Source: Bacillota bacterium (GTDB lineage Bacteria > Bacillota_I > Bacilli_A > Erysipelotrichales > Coprobacillaceae). From it: a DNA stretch of 64,000 nucleotides. The notes under the pieces are model-generated. The model saw only the letters and a program-made list of their open reading frames with translations. It was not told the DNA's origin and searched no databases. The DNA lies in contig JAUNWT010000004.1 in NCBI GenBank assembly GCA_030540195.1, positions 1 through 64,000 of the forward strand, in the 5' to 3' direction. Every line of letters begins with the position of its first letter. Within the stretch, counting starts at the first letter, position 1. Positions 42,848-53,046 of this stretch are shown here, piece after piece. A program made the position numbers and the translations under genes.

Positions 42848-43645
42848 TTATAATTTTTTTATAATTCTTTTCATATGACACTCAAAAATAACGTACATTC
42901 CAAAAAAGATAGCTTCTGAACATACAGCAATCGAAAACATCAACATAACCAACGCCGCTAAAGGACCATAAACATTGCTATAATCAACAATAGAAAAATA
43001 AATAGATAAAATACCAATAATTAATTCTATCAAGATTGTCGCCACTACTGTTCCTTTAATCGTATCTAAAAAATCAACATTTTGATCAGGAATGATTTTA
43101 TATAATAAAAATAAAATAACAAAAATAATGATAAATAAGAATAAAACTCTTGTTATAAAATTATGTTGATCAATAAAGATAATCTTAAAAAACGGAAAAA
43201 TAATCAATAAAGAAATCACTGCAAGTATTAAAATAAAGATAAGAATAGTTTTTAAAAAAGTAATCCCTTGGTCTATAAAAAATGGGTATTCTTTATCATT
43301 AGGAAACATATTTTTAGAAATACGATGTAATTGATAGAAACCCCTACTTACAACAAATAAAGAAGCAATTAAAGTTGTTAATGTCGTAATTGATAAAGAA
43401 CGCGGTTCAATCAATTGAATGACCATTTCTGTAACATCCGGTCTTAAATAGTAAGATAAGATTTCTTGTGCTGTTTTGATATCTAATGGAAAAAACGGTG
43501 TAAAAAACGTCAATAGAGTACAAATAGGGATAATAGAAAGAATCATATAATAAGCAAATGATAACGCTGATGCTGGTGGCACTTTATAACGATAATCAAG
43601 ATAATGCCCATAGACTAAATCAAAAATTTTTCTCATTTTCTCCAT
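42848..43645 (-). CDS. YihY/BrkB-family membrane protein
   Basis: A 265-residue protein of the YihY/virulence factor BrkB family, once mis-named ribonuclease BN. It has about six membrane segments; PPASALSFAYYMILSIIPICTLL near residue 20 and GPLAALVMLMFSIAVCSEAIFFG near the end fit the family. Function unclear. The ATG at 43645 (MEKMRKIFD) has AGGAGGG six bases upstream; the ATG at 43651 is too close. An extended -10 (TGG-TATACT, 43665-43673) lies upstream. Confidence 0.87.
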   Translation of the reverse strand: MEKMRKIFDLVYGHYLDYRYKVPPASALSFAYYMILSIIPICTLLTFFTPFFPLDIKTAQEILSYYLRPDVTEMVIQLIEPRSLSITTLTTLIASLFVVSRGFYQLHRISKNMFPNDKEYPFFIDQGITFLKTILIFILILAVISLLIIFPFFKIIFIDQHNFITRVLFLFIIIFVILFLLYKIIPDQNVDFLDTIKGTVVATILIELIIGILSIYFSIVDYSNVYGPLAALVMLMFSIAVCSEAIFFGMYVIFECHMKRIIKKL

Positions 43646-43682
43646 AATCATCCCTCCTGTTGATAGTATACCACATTCTAAA

Positions 43683-43706
43683 TGAAAAAAGCTCCTAAGA
43701 GCTTTT
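43683..43706 (-). terminator. tyrS terminator
   Basis: AAAAGCTC (43687-43694) and GAGCTTTT (43699-43706) form an 8-bp stem around four bases at the tyrS stop, followed by T residues. Confidence 0.75.
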
Positions 43707-44937
43707 ATCCATTATATTTCAATACAAAATAATTTTTCTTTCCTCGACGAATTACTGTTTTGCTTTGTCCAAAAGCATCTTCTTTTTTAACAGTAAATTC
43801 TAAATCTTTAATACGTTCACCATTGATTAAAACAGATCCCCCATTAACAAATTCTCTAGCTTCTCTTTTACTTTTAGCTGCTCCCACTAAAATTAAAGCA
43901 TCTAAAATATTCATTTCATTTTCTTCAGTTTCTACTGTTGGTACACCTTCAAAAGCAACATCAACTTGTTCCAATGTTAAGTTTTGAATTTGACCAGAGA
44001 ATAATGTTTGTGAAACTTGAACTGCTTCTTCATAGGCTTCTTCACCATGTAAGAATGTAATAACTTCTCTAGCTAAAGCTTTATGAGCTTCTCTTAAATG
44101 AGGTTGTGTTTTATTTTTTTCTTCTAATTCCATAATTTCTTTTGGTGTTAAGAAAGTTAAGAATTTTAAGTAATCAATAACTTTATCATCTTCTGAATTA
44201 ATAAAGAATTGATACATTTCATAAGGTGATGTTTTTTCTCGATCTAACCAAATTGCTTTCCCATTTGTTTTACCAAATTTTGTTCCATCACTTTTAGTTA
44301 AAAGTGGCATTGTAAATCCATAGGCTTCTTTACCAGTTTTCTTTCTGATTAATTCAATACCAGCAGTAATATTTCCCCATTGGTCTTGTCCAGCAACTTG
44401 TAATTGACAATTTTTATTTTCATGTAACCAATAGAAATCCATTGCTTGCATAATCATATAAGAAAATTCAGTATAAGTAATTCCTAAATCTAATCTTCTT
44501 TTAACAATGTCTTTATTTAACATGTAATTAACATTGAAATATTTACCATAATCTCTTAAAAAGTCAATAAAGTTCAAATCTTTTGACCAGTCATAGTTAT
44601 TGACCACTTCAAAGCCAAAAATCTTTTGAGCTTGTGCTTTTAAACAATCAAAGTTATGTTGAACTTGTTCTTTTGTAATCATTGGTCTTTCTGTATCAGG
44701 TTTAGGATCACCAATTAATCCTGTTGCTCCCCCAACTAATAAAATTGGGTTATGTCCAGCATCTTTTAATCTTTTACTAATTAAAAATGATGAAAAGTGT
44801 CCAATGTGTAAACTATCTCCTGTTGGATCAGTCCCAATATAGAAAGTTAACCCTCCATTATTTAATTTTTCTTCAATTTCTGGAGAACTGACATCTTTAA
44901 TTAATCCTCTCCAAACTAATTCATCATAAATTTTCAT
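43705..44937 (-). CDS. tyrS: tyrosyl-tRNA synthetase
   Basis: Charges tRNA-Tyr. The 410-residue class I synthetase has the HIGH motif as DPTGDSLHIGHFSSFL, the tyrosine site (QAMDFYWL, QVAGQDQWGNITAGIEL) and the KMSKS equivalent KFGKT in LLTKSDGTKFGKTNGKAIWLD. A C-terminal S4-like domain follows (NILDALILVGAAKSKREAREFVNGGSVLINGERIKD). The KFGKT form is normal for this TyrRS subtype. A T-box leader with a tyrosine codon controls it. Confidence 0.98.
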   Translation of the reverse strand: MKIYDELVWRGLIKDVSSPEIEEKLNNGGLTFYIGTDPTGDSLHIGHFSSFLISKRLKDAGHNPILLVGGATGLIGDPKPDTERPMITKEQVQHNFDCLKAQAQKIFGFEVVNNYDWSKDLNFIDFLRDYGKYFNVNYMLNKDIVKRRLDLGITYTEFSYMIMQAMDFYWLHENKNCQLQVAGQDQWGNITAGIELIRKKTGKEAYGFTMPLLTKSDGTKFGKTNGKAIWLDREKTSPYEMYQFFINSEDDKVIDYLKFLTFLTPKEIMELEEKNKTQPHLREAHKALAREVITFLHGEEAYEEAVQVSQTLFSGQIQNLTLEQVDVAFEGVPTVETEENEMNILDALILVGAAKSKREAREFVNGGSVLINGERIKDLEFTVKKEDAFGQSKTVIRRGKKNYFVLKYNG

Positions 44938-44955
44938 AATTTCCTCCTTAAAATA

Positions 44956-45166
44956 AAAAACTCATTCCCATAGGAACGAGTTGATCGCGGTACCATCCTA
45001 AATTCATGTCAAAGACATACACTCAAGTAGATAACGGCTTGCACCGTCTAAGCTTTGCACTTAGAAGCTCCAGAGTGTATTCATATTATCTCTTGGCTTG
45101 TTTCCACCAACCACAAGCTCTCTATAACAATCCAATAATACTACTTGTCTCCTTCATTGCTGTAAC
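44956..45166 (-). promoter_or_regulatory. tyrosine T-box leader of tyrS
   Basis: The leader RNA carries the T-box sequence GGATGGTACCGCGATC (44983-44998, minus), the terminator AACTCGTTCC/GGGAATGAGTT with T run (44956-44982), and upstream stem I with a GGTTGGTG motif. The specifier loop reads GAATACACTC with the tyrosine codon UAC at 45077-45079, matching the gene. Uncharged tRNA-Tyr would favour the antiterminator. Confidence 0.93.
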
Positions 45167-45169
45167 TAC

Positions 45170-45198
45170 ATCATATTAAATTTTAAATTTAAAGTCAA
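45170..45198 (-). promoter_or_regulatory. tyrS promoter
   Basis: TTGACT (45193-45198, minus) and TATGAT (45170-45175) are 17 bp apart, just before the T-box leader. Confidence 0.7.
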
Positions 45199-45203
45199 GC
45201 AAA

Positions 45204-45233
45204 TACAAAAATAAACCACCAGTGTGGTTTATT
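45204..45233 (-). terminator. ccpA terminator
   Basis: AATAAACCAC (45210-45219) and GTGGTTTATT (45224-45233) form a perfect 10-bp stem with a 4-nt loop at the ccpA stop, followed by TTTTG. Confidence 0.75.
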
Positions 45234-46233
45234 GAATCGTTGATTTACGATAAATATTTGTATAACCTACGCATACTTCTTTTGTTTCTAATTCTTCTTG
45301 ATTTAAAATTTTAGTAAGTAAACGTACAGCTAAAGCCCCCATATCATAAATTGGAAGATGAATTGTTGATAATGATGGTCTACAAATAAGTGAATAGCTT
45401 GTATCCATCATAGCCATAACTTCCATATCATCTGGAATACTTATGTTATTATCGATAGCTGCATTGACAACAGCTACACCTTCTTTATCATAACTTGCAA
45501 AAACTAAATCGTGTTTATGATTTCTAAAATGTTCTACAAATTGAGTATAGCTTTCTTCATAGTGAGTTGAAGTATTAATAACTTGTGTTGCTTCATCAAA
45601 TGGTAGTTGATGATTTTGATAAGCTTTTTTCATTCCTTCAATTAAATCAACAGTACGAATAAGATTTTGTTGAGGACTGACGAAAATAATATCATTTTTT
45701 CCTTTTTCAAGATAATTATTTACGATATCATATGTAATCTTTTGCGCATCGACATAAACGGAACCAATTGATTCATCACTTACTTGCATTCCGATAACAA
45801 CAGCTGGAATACTATGTTTTTTAACAAGTTCAATTTGTTGATCAATGTTATCATTATTAAATAAAATGACACCGTCTGCTCTGGTACGAATGACTTTTTC
45901 TATAACATCATCCATTGGACCATTTCCAATATCATCTGTTGTATAGATCGTAATATTGTAATCCAATGTTCTACCAGCATCACCAATACCACCAATCATA
46001 TCTTTTACATGAGCAAATAATGATTGTGGGAAGATAATAGCAATTGTTGTTGTTTTATTTGTTGCAAGACCACGCGCAATTTGATTAGGTTTGAAGTTTA
46101 ATTCATCAATAACCTTCATAACCTTTTCTTTAGTTTTTTCACGAACAACTGATGATCCATTAATAACACGAGATACAGTTGCAAGAGAAACTCCAGCTTC
46201 TCTTGCAACATCATAAATCGTTGCTTTTTTCAT
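45229..46233 (-). CDS. ccpA: LacI-family catabolite control protein CcpA
   Basis: Master regulator of carbon catabolite control in Firmicutes, active with HPr-Ser46-P. The 334-residue protein has the LacI-type HTH TIYDVAREAGVSLATVSRVINGSSVV, a hinge helix ARGLATNKTT and a periplasmic-binding-like core. The CcpA call rests on the HTH sequence and on gene order murC-DUF948-ytxH-ccpA, which matches Bacillus. The TAATG overlap with ytxH couples them. Other LacI regulators have the same fold, so the name is probable rather than proved. Confidence 0.85.
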   Translation of the reverse strand: MKKATIYDVAREAGVSLATVSRVINGSSVVREKTKEKVMKVIDELNFKPNQIARGLATNKTTTIAIIFPQSLFAHVKDMIGGIGDAGRTLDYNITIYTTDDIGNGPMDDVIEKVIRTRADGVILFNNDNIDQQIELVKKHSIPAVVIGMQVSDESIGSVYVDAQKITYDIVNNYLEKGKNDIIFVSPQQNLIRTVDLIEGMKKAYQNHQLPFDEATQVINTSTHYEESYTQFVEHFRNHKHDLVFASYDKEGVAVVNAAIDNNISIPDDMEVMAMMDTSYSLICRPSLSTIHLPIYDMGALAVRLLTKILNQEELETKEVCVGYTNIYRKSTIQ

Positions 46234-46709
46234 TAGTCTTTTAAATCATCAATAATGACATTTAGATCATCTTCAATGTCATTAATTTCATCTTCTAAAT
46301 CAGAAAAATCATCAAATTCTTGTTCGCTCATTTTTTCTTTTACATCGTTAATTTTATCATTTACTTGGACAATTACATTATCAACTTGATCTTTTAACTT
46401 AGAATATTGGTCGCTGTCTTGTAATTTAGTTACAACATCATCAAATTTATCTTTTAATTCATTTAATTTAACTAAAGAACTTTCTTTAAATTCATCAACA
46501 TCAAATTCATCAACTGATTTTTTAATACTATCAATTGTTTCACTAATTAATTTTTGATAGTCTTCTACAGTCATTTCTTTAGCACTATCAAGAGTTTCTT
46601 TACCCTTACCTTTTAATTCTTCTCTTAATTCACTACCTTTTTTTGGTGCTAGTAACATTCCAGCAAGAGCACCAATTCCTAAAGTTGTTAAAAATCTTCC
46701 TAATTTCAT
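46233..46709 (-). CDS. ytxH: YtxH-domain protein
   Basis: A 158-residue protein with a short hydrophobic N-terminal stretch (RFLTTLGIGALAGMLLAPKKGSELREEL, the YtxH signature: glycine-rich segment then APKKG) followed by a long charged coiled coil to the end. Linked in Bacillus to general stress; function unclear. It lies between DUF948 and ccpA, the conserved order, and starts with a good ribosome site. Confidence 0.88.
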   Translation of the reverse strand: MKLGRFLTTLGIGALAGMLLAPKKGSELREELKGKGKETLDSAKEMTVEDYQKLISETIDSIKKSVDEFDVDEFKESSLVKLNELKDKFDDVVTKLQDSDQYSKLKDQVDNVIVQVNDKINDVKEKMSEQEFDDFSDLEDEINDIEDDLNVIIDDLKD

Positions 46710-46723
46710 ATTATCTCACCTTT

Positions 46724-47011
46724 CTATTTTTTCTTAATAAAGCTCATCATCATTTTCAATGGATTAAACTTTGGTCTTTGAGGATCAAAGAACTTTGCAA
46801 CTGTTTCTACAGGCGCATTTAATAAGTCTAATTTGTAATTGACATCATCTAAGACTTTATCAACTCTTTTCAATGTATCTTGTGCCATTTCAACAGTATC
46901 CCCTGTTTGTTTAATTGCTGTTGATGTACGAATAAATAACACCCCTAAAGCAACTAAACAAAATGCACCTGCTAAAATTAAAACACAGTAACAAATGTCC
47001 ATTGTTGTCAT
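46724..47011 (-). CDS. DUF948-family membrane protein (YtxG-like)
   Basis: A 95-residue protein with one N-terminal membrane segment (CYCVLILAGAFCLVALGVLFI) and a coiled-coil tail (TAIKQTGDTVEMAQDTLKRVDKVLDDVNYKLDLL), the DUF948 plan. In Bacillus the homologue YtxG lies next to YtxH. GAGGG precedes the ATG at 47011; an ATG two codons earlier is too close to it. Function unknown. Confidence 0.85.
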   Translation of the reverse strand: MTTMDICYCVLILAGAFCLVALGVLFIRTSTAIKQTGDTVEMAQDTLKRVDKVLDDVNYKLDLLNAPVETVAKFFDPQRPKFNPLKMMMSFIKKK

Positions 47012-47058
47012 AAACATCCCTCTACTTTCTTTAATAATTGTACCATAATTTACTCTTT

Positions 47059-48369
47059 TTATATAGATTTTTTGGCTTCAATCAACATTTCTTCAAATTT
47101 ATAAATATCTTTACTACTCATAAATAAGAATACACAGTTATCATATTGCATTAATTCTTTAACACCAGCTTCATCTTCAGTAATGACTTTAGCACGTGCA
47201 CTATTTTTTGAAATATCATAGATATCAATATCAATACCATCTTCATGTTTTGCATTTTCTGGGAATGGACAGAAGTATGGATAATCTGCTTTATCCATTT
47301 CTTGAGCAAATTCTTTAGCGAAACGCGCTCCCCTTGAAAAACGGTCTGGTTGGAAAATGGCAACGATTTTTTTACCAGGATATCTTACTCTTGTTGCTTC
47401 AATAACATATTTGATTGCAGTTGGATGATGTGCATAATCATCAACAAAAACATTATTTCCTTGAGTTTTTACAGTATAACGACGTTTTGTTCCTTTAAAT
47501 GTTTGAAGTTTACTTAAAATATATTCATAAGACATATCTTCTAAATAACCAAGAGTAATGATTGCTAGTGAGTTATATAACATATGCATTCCAAATAATG
47601 GTATGTTGAAATGTCCAAATAATTCTTGATGAATGTAAACATCAAAAGATAAACCTTGTGGCGTTTCTAATACATTAACCGCACGAACATCATTTTTTTC
47701 TCCTAAACCGAATCTTAAAACGTGTTTTTCAAAATGAATTTTTTTGATATTTGGATCATCACCCCAAACAATAACTGTTTTCTTAACTTGTTTTGCAAAT
47801 TGTTCAAATGATTGAATATATCTTTCAAGATTACCGAAATAATCAACATGATCTAATTCAATGTTATTTATAATAGCGTAATCTGGATGATAATGTAAGA
47901 AATGATCTTGGAATTCACATGTTTCTGAAATAAAATATTTACTTCCTACTTGTCCATGACCTGTCCCATCACCAATTAAAACAGATGTTTTATCAAAATC
48001 TTCAAATAAATGATAAGCCATACCTGTTGTTGTTGTTTTCCCATGTGTTCCTGCAACAGCAATAGAAACATAATGTTCCATAAAGTCAGCTAAGAAATCA
48101 TAATATCTTGTACATTTAACATTTGGGTTTTCTAAAGCGGCTTTGACTTCTTCATTAGATTCATCAAAAGCATTACCAATAATTACATGATAACCATCCT
48201 TTATATTATCTTTATTGAATGAATAAATTGGAATATTTCTCTTTCTCAATTCATCTTCAATAAATATATATTTATCAATATCACTTCCAGCAACTTCGTT
48301 CCCTAATTCATATAAAATTGTTGCTAGTGGAGCCATTCCTGACCCTTTAATTCCTATAAAATAATACAT
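47059..48369 (-). CDS. murC: UDP-N-acetylmuramate--L-alanine ligase
   Basis: Adds L-alanine to UDP-MurNAc, the first step of the peptidoglycan stem. The 436-residue ligase has FIGIKGSGMAPLATILYELG (UDP binding), AVAGTHGKTTTTGM (P-loop), NNIELDHVDYFGN, and DDYAHHPTAIKYVIEATR; the last domain holds IFQPDRFSRG. The ATG at 48369 has GAGGTG upstream; the frame from 48378 would start with GTG inside this site. GIKGSGM replaces the more usual GIGGxGM, still within the family. It heads murC-DUF948-ytxH-ccpA. Confidence 0.96.
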   Translation of the reverse strand: MYYFIGIKGSGMAPLATILYELGNEVAGSDIDKYIFIEDELRKRNIPIYSFNKDNIKDGYHVIIGNAFDESNEEVKAALENPNVKCTRYYDFLADFMEHYVSIAVAGTHGKTTTTGMAYHLFEDFDKTSVLIGDGTGHGQVGSKYFISETCEFQDHFLHYHPDYAIINNIELDHVDYFGNLERYIQSFEQFAKQVKKTVIVWGDDPNIKKIHFEKHVLRFGLGEKNDVRAVNVLETPQGLSFDVYIHQELFGHFNIPLFGMHMLYNSLAIITLGYLEDMSYEYILSKLQTFKGTKRRYTVKTQGNNVFVDDYAHHPTAIKYVIEATRVRYPGKKIVAIFQPDRFSRGARFAKEFAQEMDKADYPYFCPFPENAKHEDGIDIDIYDISKNSARAKVITEDEAGVKELMQYDNCVFLFMSSKDIYKFEEMLIEAKKSI

Positions 48370-48433
48370 AATTGTCACCTCGGTAACTATTCTATCACAA
48401 ATTGATTTCTTTTTCTTTGTTAAGAGAATATTT

Positions 48434-48461
48434 TTTAAAAAAAACGAGCTTTGCCCGTTTT
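48434..48461 (-). terminator. mazF terminator
   Basis: AAACGAGC (48443-48450) and GCCCGTTT (48454-48461) form an 8-bp stem with one G-T pair, then eight T on the minus strand. Confidence 0.8.
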
Positions 48462-48476
48462 AAAGATTTATGTAAT

Positions 48477-48812
48477 CTAAACTCCTAAACTAATACGAAT
48501 ACATTTATTAATACGTTCCATTTCTAAAGGGGTCAATTCTCCTATTTTTCTAATAAGTCTGGATTTATCAATGGTCCTCATTTGTTCTAATAAAGCAATT
48601 GAATTTTCTTTTAAATCATCACGTGATTTAATAAATGTATGCGTTGGAATATTTTTCTTTTTTGATGATGTTAAAGGTGAAATAATAATTGTTGTACTAA
48701 AACGATTTCCACTATCATTTTGAATTACAACGACAGGACGTATTCCAGATTGTTCACTTCCTACACCTACACTTAAATCAGCATAAAATAAGTCTCCTCT
48801 TTTAACTTCCAT
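48477..48812 (-). CDS. MazF/EndoA-type mRNA interferase, without adjacent antitoxin
   Basis: A 111-residue PemK/MazF-fold protein: MEVKRGDLFYADLSVGVGSEQSGIRPVVVIQND (the arginine in IRP and the GSEQ loop are active-site features), then TTIIISPLTS and VALLEQ-like IALLEQMRTIDKSRL. MazF cuts RNA at short sites. The ATG at 48812 lines up with Bacillus EndoA and has AAAGG upstream. No MazE/EndoAI-type antitoxin gene lies upstream: only 136 bp separate it from pepQ. So it is an orphan locally; the antitoxin may be elsewhere. Confidence 0.87.
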   Translation of the reverse strand: MEVKRGDLFYADLSVGVGSEQSGIRPVVVIQNDSGNRFSTTIIISPLTSSKKKNIPTHTFIKSRDDLKENSIALLEQMRTIDKSRLIRKIGELTPLEMERINKCIRISLGV

Positions 48813-48927
48813 AAAATTCATCCTTTCTTAATGTATTTTTATTATATAATTTTGACTTGACTAAATTTGTCAATTTTAAGGAGCCTAACAACTATTTTTC
48901 TTTATAAGTTTAAACCACATTTTTTGA

Positions 48928-48936
48928 ATTATACCA
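48928..48936 (-). promoter_or_regulatory. candidate extended -10 promoter of mazF
   Basis: TGG followed by TATAAT (48928-48933, minus), directly after the pepQ terminator. Another TTGACA-like box at about 48865-48870 with a TATAAT-like site 21 bp on may be a second promoter. Confidence 0.45.
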
Positions 48937-48959
48937 AAAAAACGAGCTTTCGCTCGTTT
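48935..48959 (-). terminator. pepQ terminator
   Basis: AAACGAGC (48940-48947) and GCTCGTTT (48952-48959) form a perfect 8-bp stem with a GAAA-type loop on the minus strand, followed by seven T. Confidence 0.85.
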
Positions 48960-50025
48960 AAATAATATAAATATCTTTTGTAAAAGAATTCAATACCTGA
49001 CATCCATCTTTGGTAACCATCACCAAGTCTTCAACACGAACACCAAAGTCTCCTTCTAAATACACACCTGGCTCAATCGAAAAAATCATTCCTTCTTCAA
49101 CTTCCATATCATTTACTGAAGAAACATCGCCATATTCATGCACATCACGTCCAATAAAATGACCTAAGCGATGAGTAAAATATTGACCATACCCTTCATC
49201 ACTGATGACTTTTCTAGCACATTTATCAATATCAGATAATTTAACACCTGGTTTAATCATTGCTTCTGCAGCTTCATTGGCATTTTTAACAATTTCATAA
49301 ACTTTCATTTCATCTTCACGGATTCCACCATAGAAAAATGTTCGCGTCATATCAGAACAATAACCTTTATAAATACATCCCATATCAATTAAAACACAGT
49401 CACCTTTTCTTAAAAGCGTATCATCGTTTTCATGATGTGGATCAGCCGCATTTTTACCAAAAGCAACAATTGCCCCATAACAAGTAGCATGGTGATTAAA
49501 AAATAATTCATCTAATTTCTTAGCAAGTTGTTTTTCACTGACACCTTCTTGAATAAATGGAATTATTTCTTCCATGACAGCATCGTTGATTTTACTTGAT
49601 TCAATCATTAAAACTTGTTCTTGTAAATCTTTTTTCATACGTACAAGATCAACACATGGTGAAGCATTGATATATTTTGCATTTGGTAGTTTTTTCATTA
49701 GATCTAACAAGAAATGGGAAGCCCAGTTTTTATCAATTCCAATTCTTCCTGGAAAATGCATTTCATCAACAATTGTTTGAATAGCATCTTGTCCATCTTT
49801 ATGCCAAACAATATTAACATCTAAATCATCTTCTAAATAAAATAAATCGTTCATAAATAATGTATGATTTCCATGTTTTGAAACCATGAAAACAAACATT
49901 CGTTCATGAGGATCATTATAATATCCTGTACAATAAGCAATAGATTGAGGATCACTTATTAAAAAGTAATCCAATCTTGCTTCTTCCATTAAATCAAGTA
50001 TTTCTTGTATACGATCGTTATTCAT
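48958..50025 (-). CDS. M24-family Xaa-Pro aminopeptidase/dipeptidase
   Basis: A 355-residue metallopeptidase releasing the first residue before proline. The N-terminal creatinase-like domain (1-~125) is followed by the pita-bread domain with the five metal ligands: [20 protein letters not shown] (two aspartates), [13 protein letters not shown] (histidine), [10 protein letters not shown] and RVEDLVMV (glutamates). It overlaps aspS by 8 bp (ATGAATAA), placing it in the hisS-aspS run. Exact substrate length preference is not clear. Confidence 0.9.
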   Translation of the reverse strand: MNNDRIQEILDLMEEARLDYFLISDPQSIAYCTGYYNDPHERMFVFMVSKHGNHTLFMNDLFYLEDDLDVNIVWHKDGQDAIQTIVDEMHFPGRIGIDKNWASHFLLDLMKKLPNAKYINASPCVDLVRMKKDLQEQVLMIESSKINDAVMEEIIPFIQEGVSEKQLAKKLDELFFNHHATCYGAIVAFGKNAADPHHENDDTLLRKGDCVLIDMGCIYKGYCSDMTRTFFYGGIREDEMKVYEIVKNANEAAEAMIKPGVKLSDIDKCARKVISDEGYGQYFTHRLGHFIGRDVHEYGDVSSVNDMEVEEGMIFSIEPGVYLEGDFGVRVEDLVMVTKDGCQVLNSFTKDIYII

Positions 50026-51769
50026 CTTTTAAAACTCCAATACCTAATTCTTTTAATTGATCTTCTTCTACACTATTTGGTGCTTTAGACATTGGACATG
50101 TCGCACTGGCATTTTTAGGGAAAGCAATAACATCTCTAATAGAATCACTTTCAGTAAGTAACATGGCAAGACGATCTAATCCTAAAGCAAATCCTCCATG
50201 AGGTGGTGTCCCATATTTTAAAGCATCAACAAACCAACCAAATTTATTTCTTACTTGTTCATCTGTTAAACTTAAAGCTTTAAAAGCTCTTTGTTGTAAA
50301 TCTTGTTCATAAATACGTTGAGAACCTCCACCAAGTTCAAAACCATTTAAGACAATATCATAAGCATCAGCAAGACAATTTGCTGGATCTGTATCAATTT
50401 TATCTAAATCTGATTCTTTAGGTCTTGTAAATGGATGATGCATTGCATAATATCTTTGAGTTTCATCATCGTATTCAAACATTGGGAAATCAACTACCCA
50501 TAATAATCCTAATTCTTTTGGATCATATAAATTTAATTCTTTTCCTAAATGATTACGTAAAGCAGCTAAAGCATCACAAACAACCATATATTTTATATCC
50601 GATACAAATAATAATAAGTCGTTATCTTCTCCGTTCATTGCTTCAATTAATCTTTGCATTTGTTCTTCACTAAAGAATTTAGCAATTGGTCCTTCACCTA
50701 CACCATTGTTTACTTTTAACCAAGCAAGACCTTTTGCTTTATATGTTTTTGCAAGCTCAGTTAATTGATCAATTTTCTTTCTCGAATAATCACTTGCATG
50801 ATTTTTAACATTAATTCCTTTAACATATCCATTATTTTCTAAAGCTGATTTAAATACCATAAAATCAACATCTTTAACAACTTCATTTAAGTTGACAAGT
50901 TTCATATCAAAACGAATATCTGGTTTATCAATACCATATGTTTCCATTGCTTCATGCCAAGTCATACGTGGAAGTGGTAACTTGACATCAACACCTTTTA
51001 CATCTTTGATAACTTTAGCCACCATATTTTCACCGACTTCAATGATTTCATCTGTCGTCATAAATGACATTTCAACATCGACTTGAGTAAATTCTGGTTG
51101 ACGATCTGCTCTTAAATCTTCATCTCTAAAGCAACGAGCAATTTGGTAATATTTTTCAAAACCAGCAACCATCAATAATTGTTTAAATAATTGAGGTGAT
51201 TGTGGTAAAGCATAGAAATCACCATGATGTACACGTGAAGGCACTAAGAAATCCCTTGCTCCTTCAGGAGTCGATCTATTTAAATAAGGTGTTTCAATAT
51301 CTACAAAATCATGACTATCTAAGTATTCTCTAATACTTCTTGTAATTTTATGTCTTGTTAGAATTTTATTTTGCATAACAGGTCTTCTTAAATCAAGATA
51401 ACGATATTGCATTCTTGTTTCTTCTAAAGCATCTGTATCATCTGCAACAATAATTGGTGTCGTATTGGCCGTATTGATGATTTTGATTTCTGATGCATCA
51501 ACTTCAATATCTCCTGTAGGCATATTTGGATTTTTACTAGAACGTTCTACAACTGTTCCTTTAACATATAAAATATATTCATTTTTAATATCTTTAGAAA
51601 TGTTTTCCATTTCTTCATTAATAATGATTTGTGTAATTCCATAACGGTCTCTTAAATCAATAAATACAAGAGCTCCTAAATTTCTCTTTTTAGCAACCCA
51701 TCCTTTTAATTCAACTGTTTGTCCAACATTTTCTAAACGAAGTTCACCGTTATTATGTGTTCTATTCAT
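50018..51769 (-). CDS. aspS: aspartyl-tRNA synthetase
   Basis: Class II synthetase of 583 residues, bacterial type with OB-fold anticodon domain ([24 protein letters not shown] at the start), motif 2 [14 protein letters not shown], an insertion (GAD) domain and motif 3 GLDRLAML. The start is set at 51769: the ATGs at 51784 and 51775 lie on or beside GGGGGA and would be too close, while 51769 gives [11 protein letters not shown] as in relatives. It overlaps hisS by 8 bp. hisS-aspS coupling under a histidine T-box is known in Bacillus. Confidence 0.97.
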   Translation of the reverse strand: MNRTHNNGELRLENVGQTVELKGWVAKKRNLGALVFIDLRDRYGITQIIINEEMENISKDIKNEYILYVKGTVVERSSKNPNMPTGDIEVDASEIKIINTANTTPIIVADDTDALEETRMQYRYLDLRRPVMQNKILTRHKITRSIREYLDSHDFVDIETPYLNRSTPEGARDFLVPSRVHHGDFYALPQSPQLFKQLLMVAGFEKYYQIARCFRDEDLRADRQPEFTQVDVEMSFMTTDEIIEVGENMVAKVIKDVKGVDVKLPLPRMTWHEAMETYGIDKPDIRFDMKLVNLNEVVKDVDFMVFKSALENNGYVKGINVKNHASDYSRKKIDQLTELAKTYKAKGLAWLKVNNGVGEGPIAKFFSEEQMQRLIEAMNGEDNDLLLFVSDIKYMVVCDALAALRNHLGKELNLYDPKELGLLWVVDFPMFEYDDETQRYYAMHHPFTRPKESDLDKIDTDPANCLADAYDIVLNGFELGGGSQRIYEQDLQQRAFKALSLTDEQVRNKFGWFVDALKYGTPPHGGFALGLDRLAMLLTESDSIRDVIAFPKNASATCPMSKAPNSVEEDQLKELGIGVLKDE

Positions 51770-53033
51770 GTTCATGTCCCCCATTTAAATGATTTTCAAT
51801 ATGTGCCAAAATATTTTCTAATGGCACAACTTCTTGTTCTTTATCATGATTACATTTAATATTAACTACTTCATTTTTTACTTCTTCTTCCCCTAAAATA
51901 ATAGAAAAATGAGCATTGAAACGATCTGCTGATTTAAATTGTCCTTTTAAACCACGAGATACATGATCCATTTCACATGTAAATCCATTTGCTCTTAACA
52001 TCGCAATAATTTGCATAGCAAGATCTTTTGCTTCTTCACCTAAAGGCATAATATAACAATCTAAACCATCTTCTTCATCATCTAAGGCAAGAAGAAGTCT
52101 TTCCATACCAAAGGCAAAACCAACACCAGGTGTTGCTGGTCCACCAATTTCTTCAATTAAACCATTGTAGCGTCCGCCACCACCAACAGTAGCTCCCGCA
52201 CCTAATTTTGGATCATCAGAAATAATTTCAAAAACAGTATGAGAATAATAATCTAATCCTCTTACTAGGTTTGTATCGATGACATAATCAATTTCTAAAT
52301 CATCTAATAAAGAACATACTTTATTAAAATGTTCCTTTGCGCTTTCACTTAAATAATCAATTGTTTTTGGTGCTGTTTTCATAGCTGGATGTTTCGCATC
52401 CACTTTACAATCTAAAATACGTAAAGGATTCTTTTCAAAACGTGCTTTACAATCTCCGCATAATTCATCTAAATGCCCTCTAAAATGATTTTTTAAAGCT
52501 TCACGATAAGCATCTCTTGATTCATCATCCCCTAAAGAGTTGATATGAAGTGTAACATTTTGAAGTCCTAATGCTTCAACAACAGTCACTGCCATAAGCA
52601 TACATTCAACATCTACATAAGGTGATTCAACACCTAACATTTCTACTCCAAATTGGTGGAATTGTCTTTGTCGACCATTTTGTGGTCTTTCATATCTAAA
52701 CATTGGTCCCATATAATAAACTTTTTGTAGTTTTTCTGGTAAACCATACATTTTATTTTCTACATAAGCTCTTGCAATACCAGCAGTTCCTTCTGGTCTA
52801 AGTGAAATATATCTTCCTTTTTTATCTTGGAAAGTATACATTTCTTTAGAAACAACATCACTTGTATCTCCTACAGCTCTGTTAAATAATTCAGCATGTT
52901 CGAAAATTGGTGTTCTCATTTCTTTGACATTATAATTAGCGGCAATCGTTCTTAACAATTGTTCTAATTTAATCCATTTTTCACTTTGTCCTGGTAAAAT
53001 ATCTACCGTACCTCTTGGTGCACTATATCCCAT
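51762..53033 (-). CDS. hisS: histidyl-tRNA synthetase
   Basis: Class II synthetase of 423 residues: [16 protein letters not shown] at the start, motif 2 [39 protein letters not shown] (histidine A motif), [15 protein letters not shown] and [13 protein letters not shown] (motif 3), followed by the anticodon domain. Charges tRNA-His. AAGGAGG precedes the ATG. A T-box with a histidine codon lies upstream. It heads hisS-aspS-pepQ. Confidence 0.98.
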   Translation of the reverse strand: MGYSAPRGTVDILPGQSEKWIKLEQLLRTIAANYNVKEMRTPIFEHAELFNRAVGDTSDVVSKEMYTFQDKKGRYISLRPEGTAGIARAYVENKMYGLPEKLQKVYYMGPMFRYERPQNGRQRQFHQFGVEMLGVESPYVDVECMLMAVTVVEALGLQNVTLHINSLGDDESRDAYREALKNHFRGHLDELCGDCKARFEKNPLRILDCKVDAKHPAMKTAPKTIDYLSESAKEHFNKVCSLLDDLEIDYVIDTNLVRGLDYYSHTVFEIISDDPKLGAGATVGGGGRYNGLIEEIGGPATPGVGFAFGMERLLLALDDEEDGLDCYIMPLGEEAKDLAMQIIAMLRANGFTCEMDHVSRGLKGQFKSADRFNAHFSIILGEEEVKNEVVNIKCNHDKEQEVVPLENILAHIENHLNGGHEHE

Positions 53034-53046
53034 TATTTTTCCTCCT

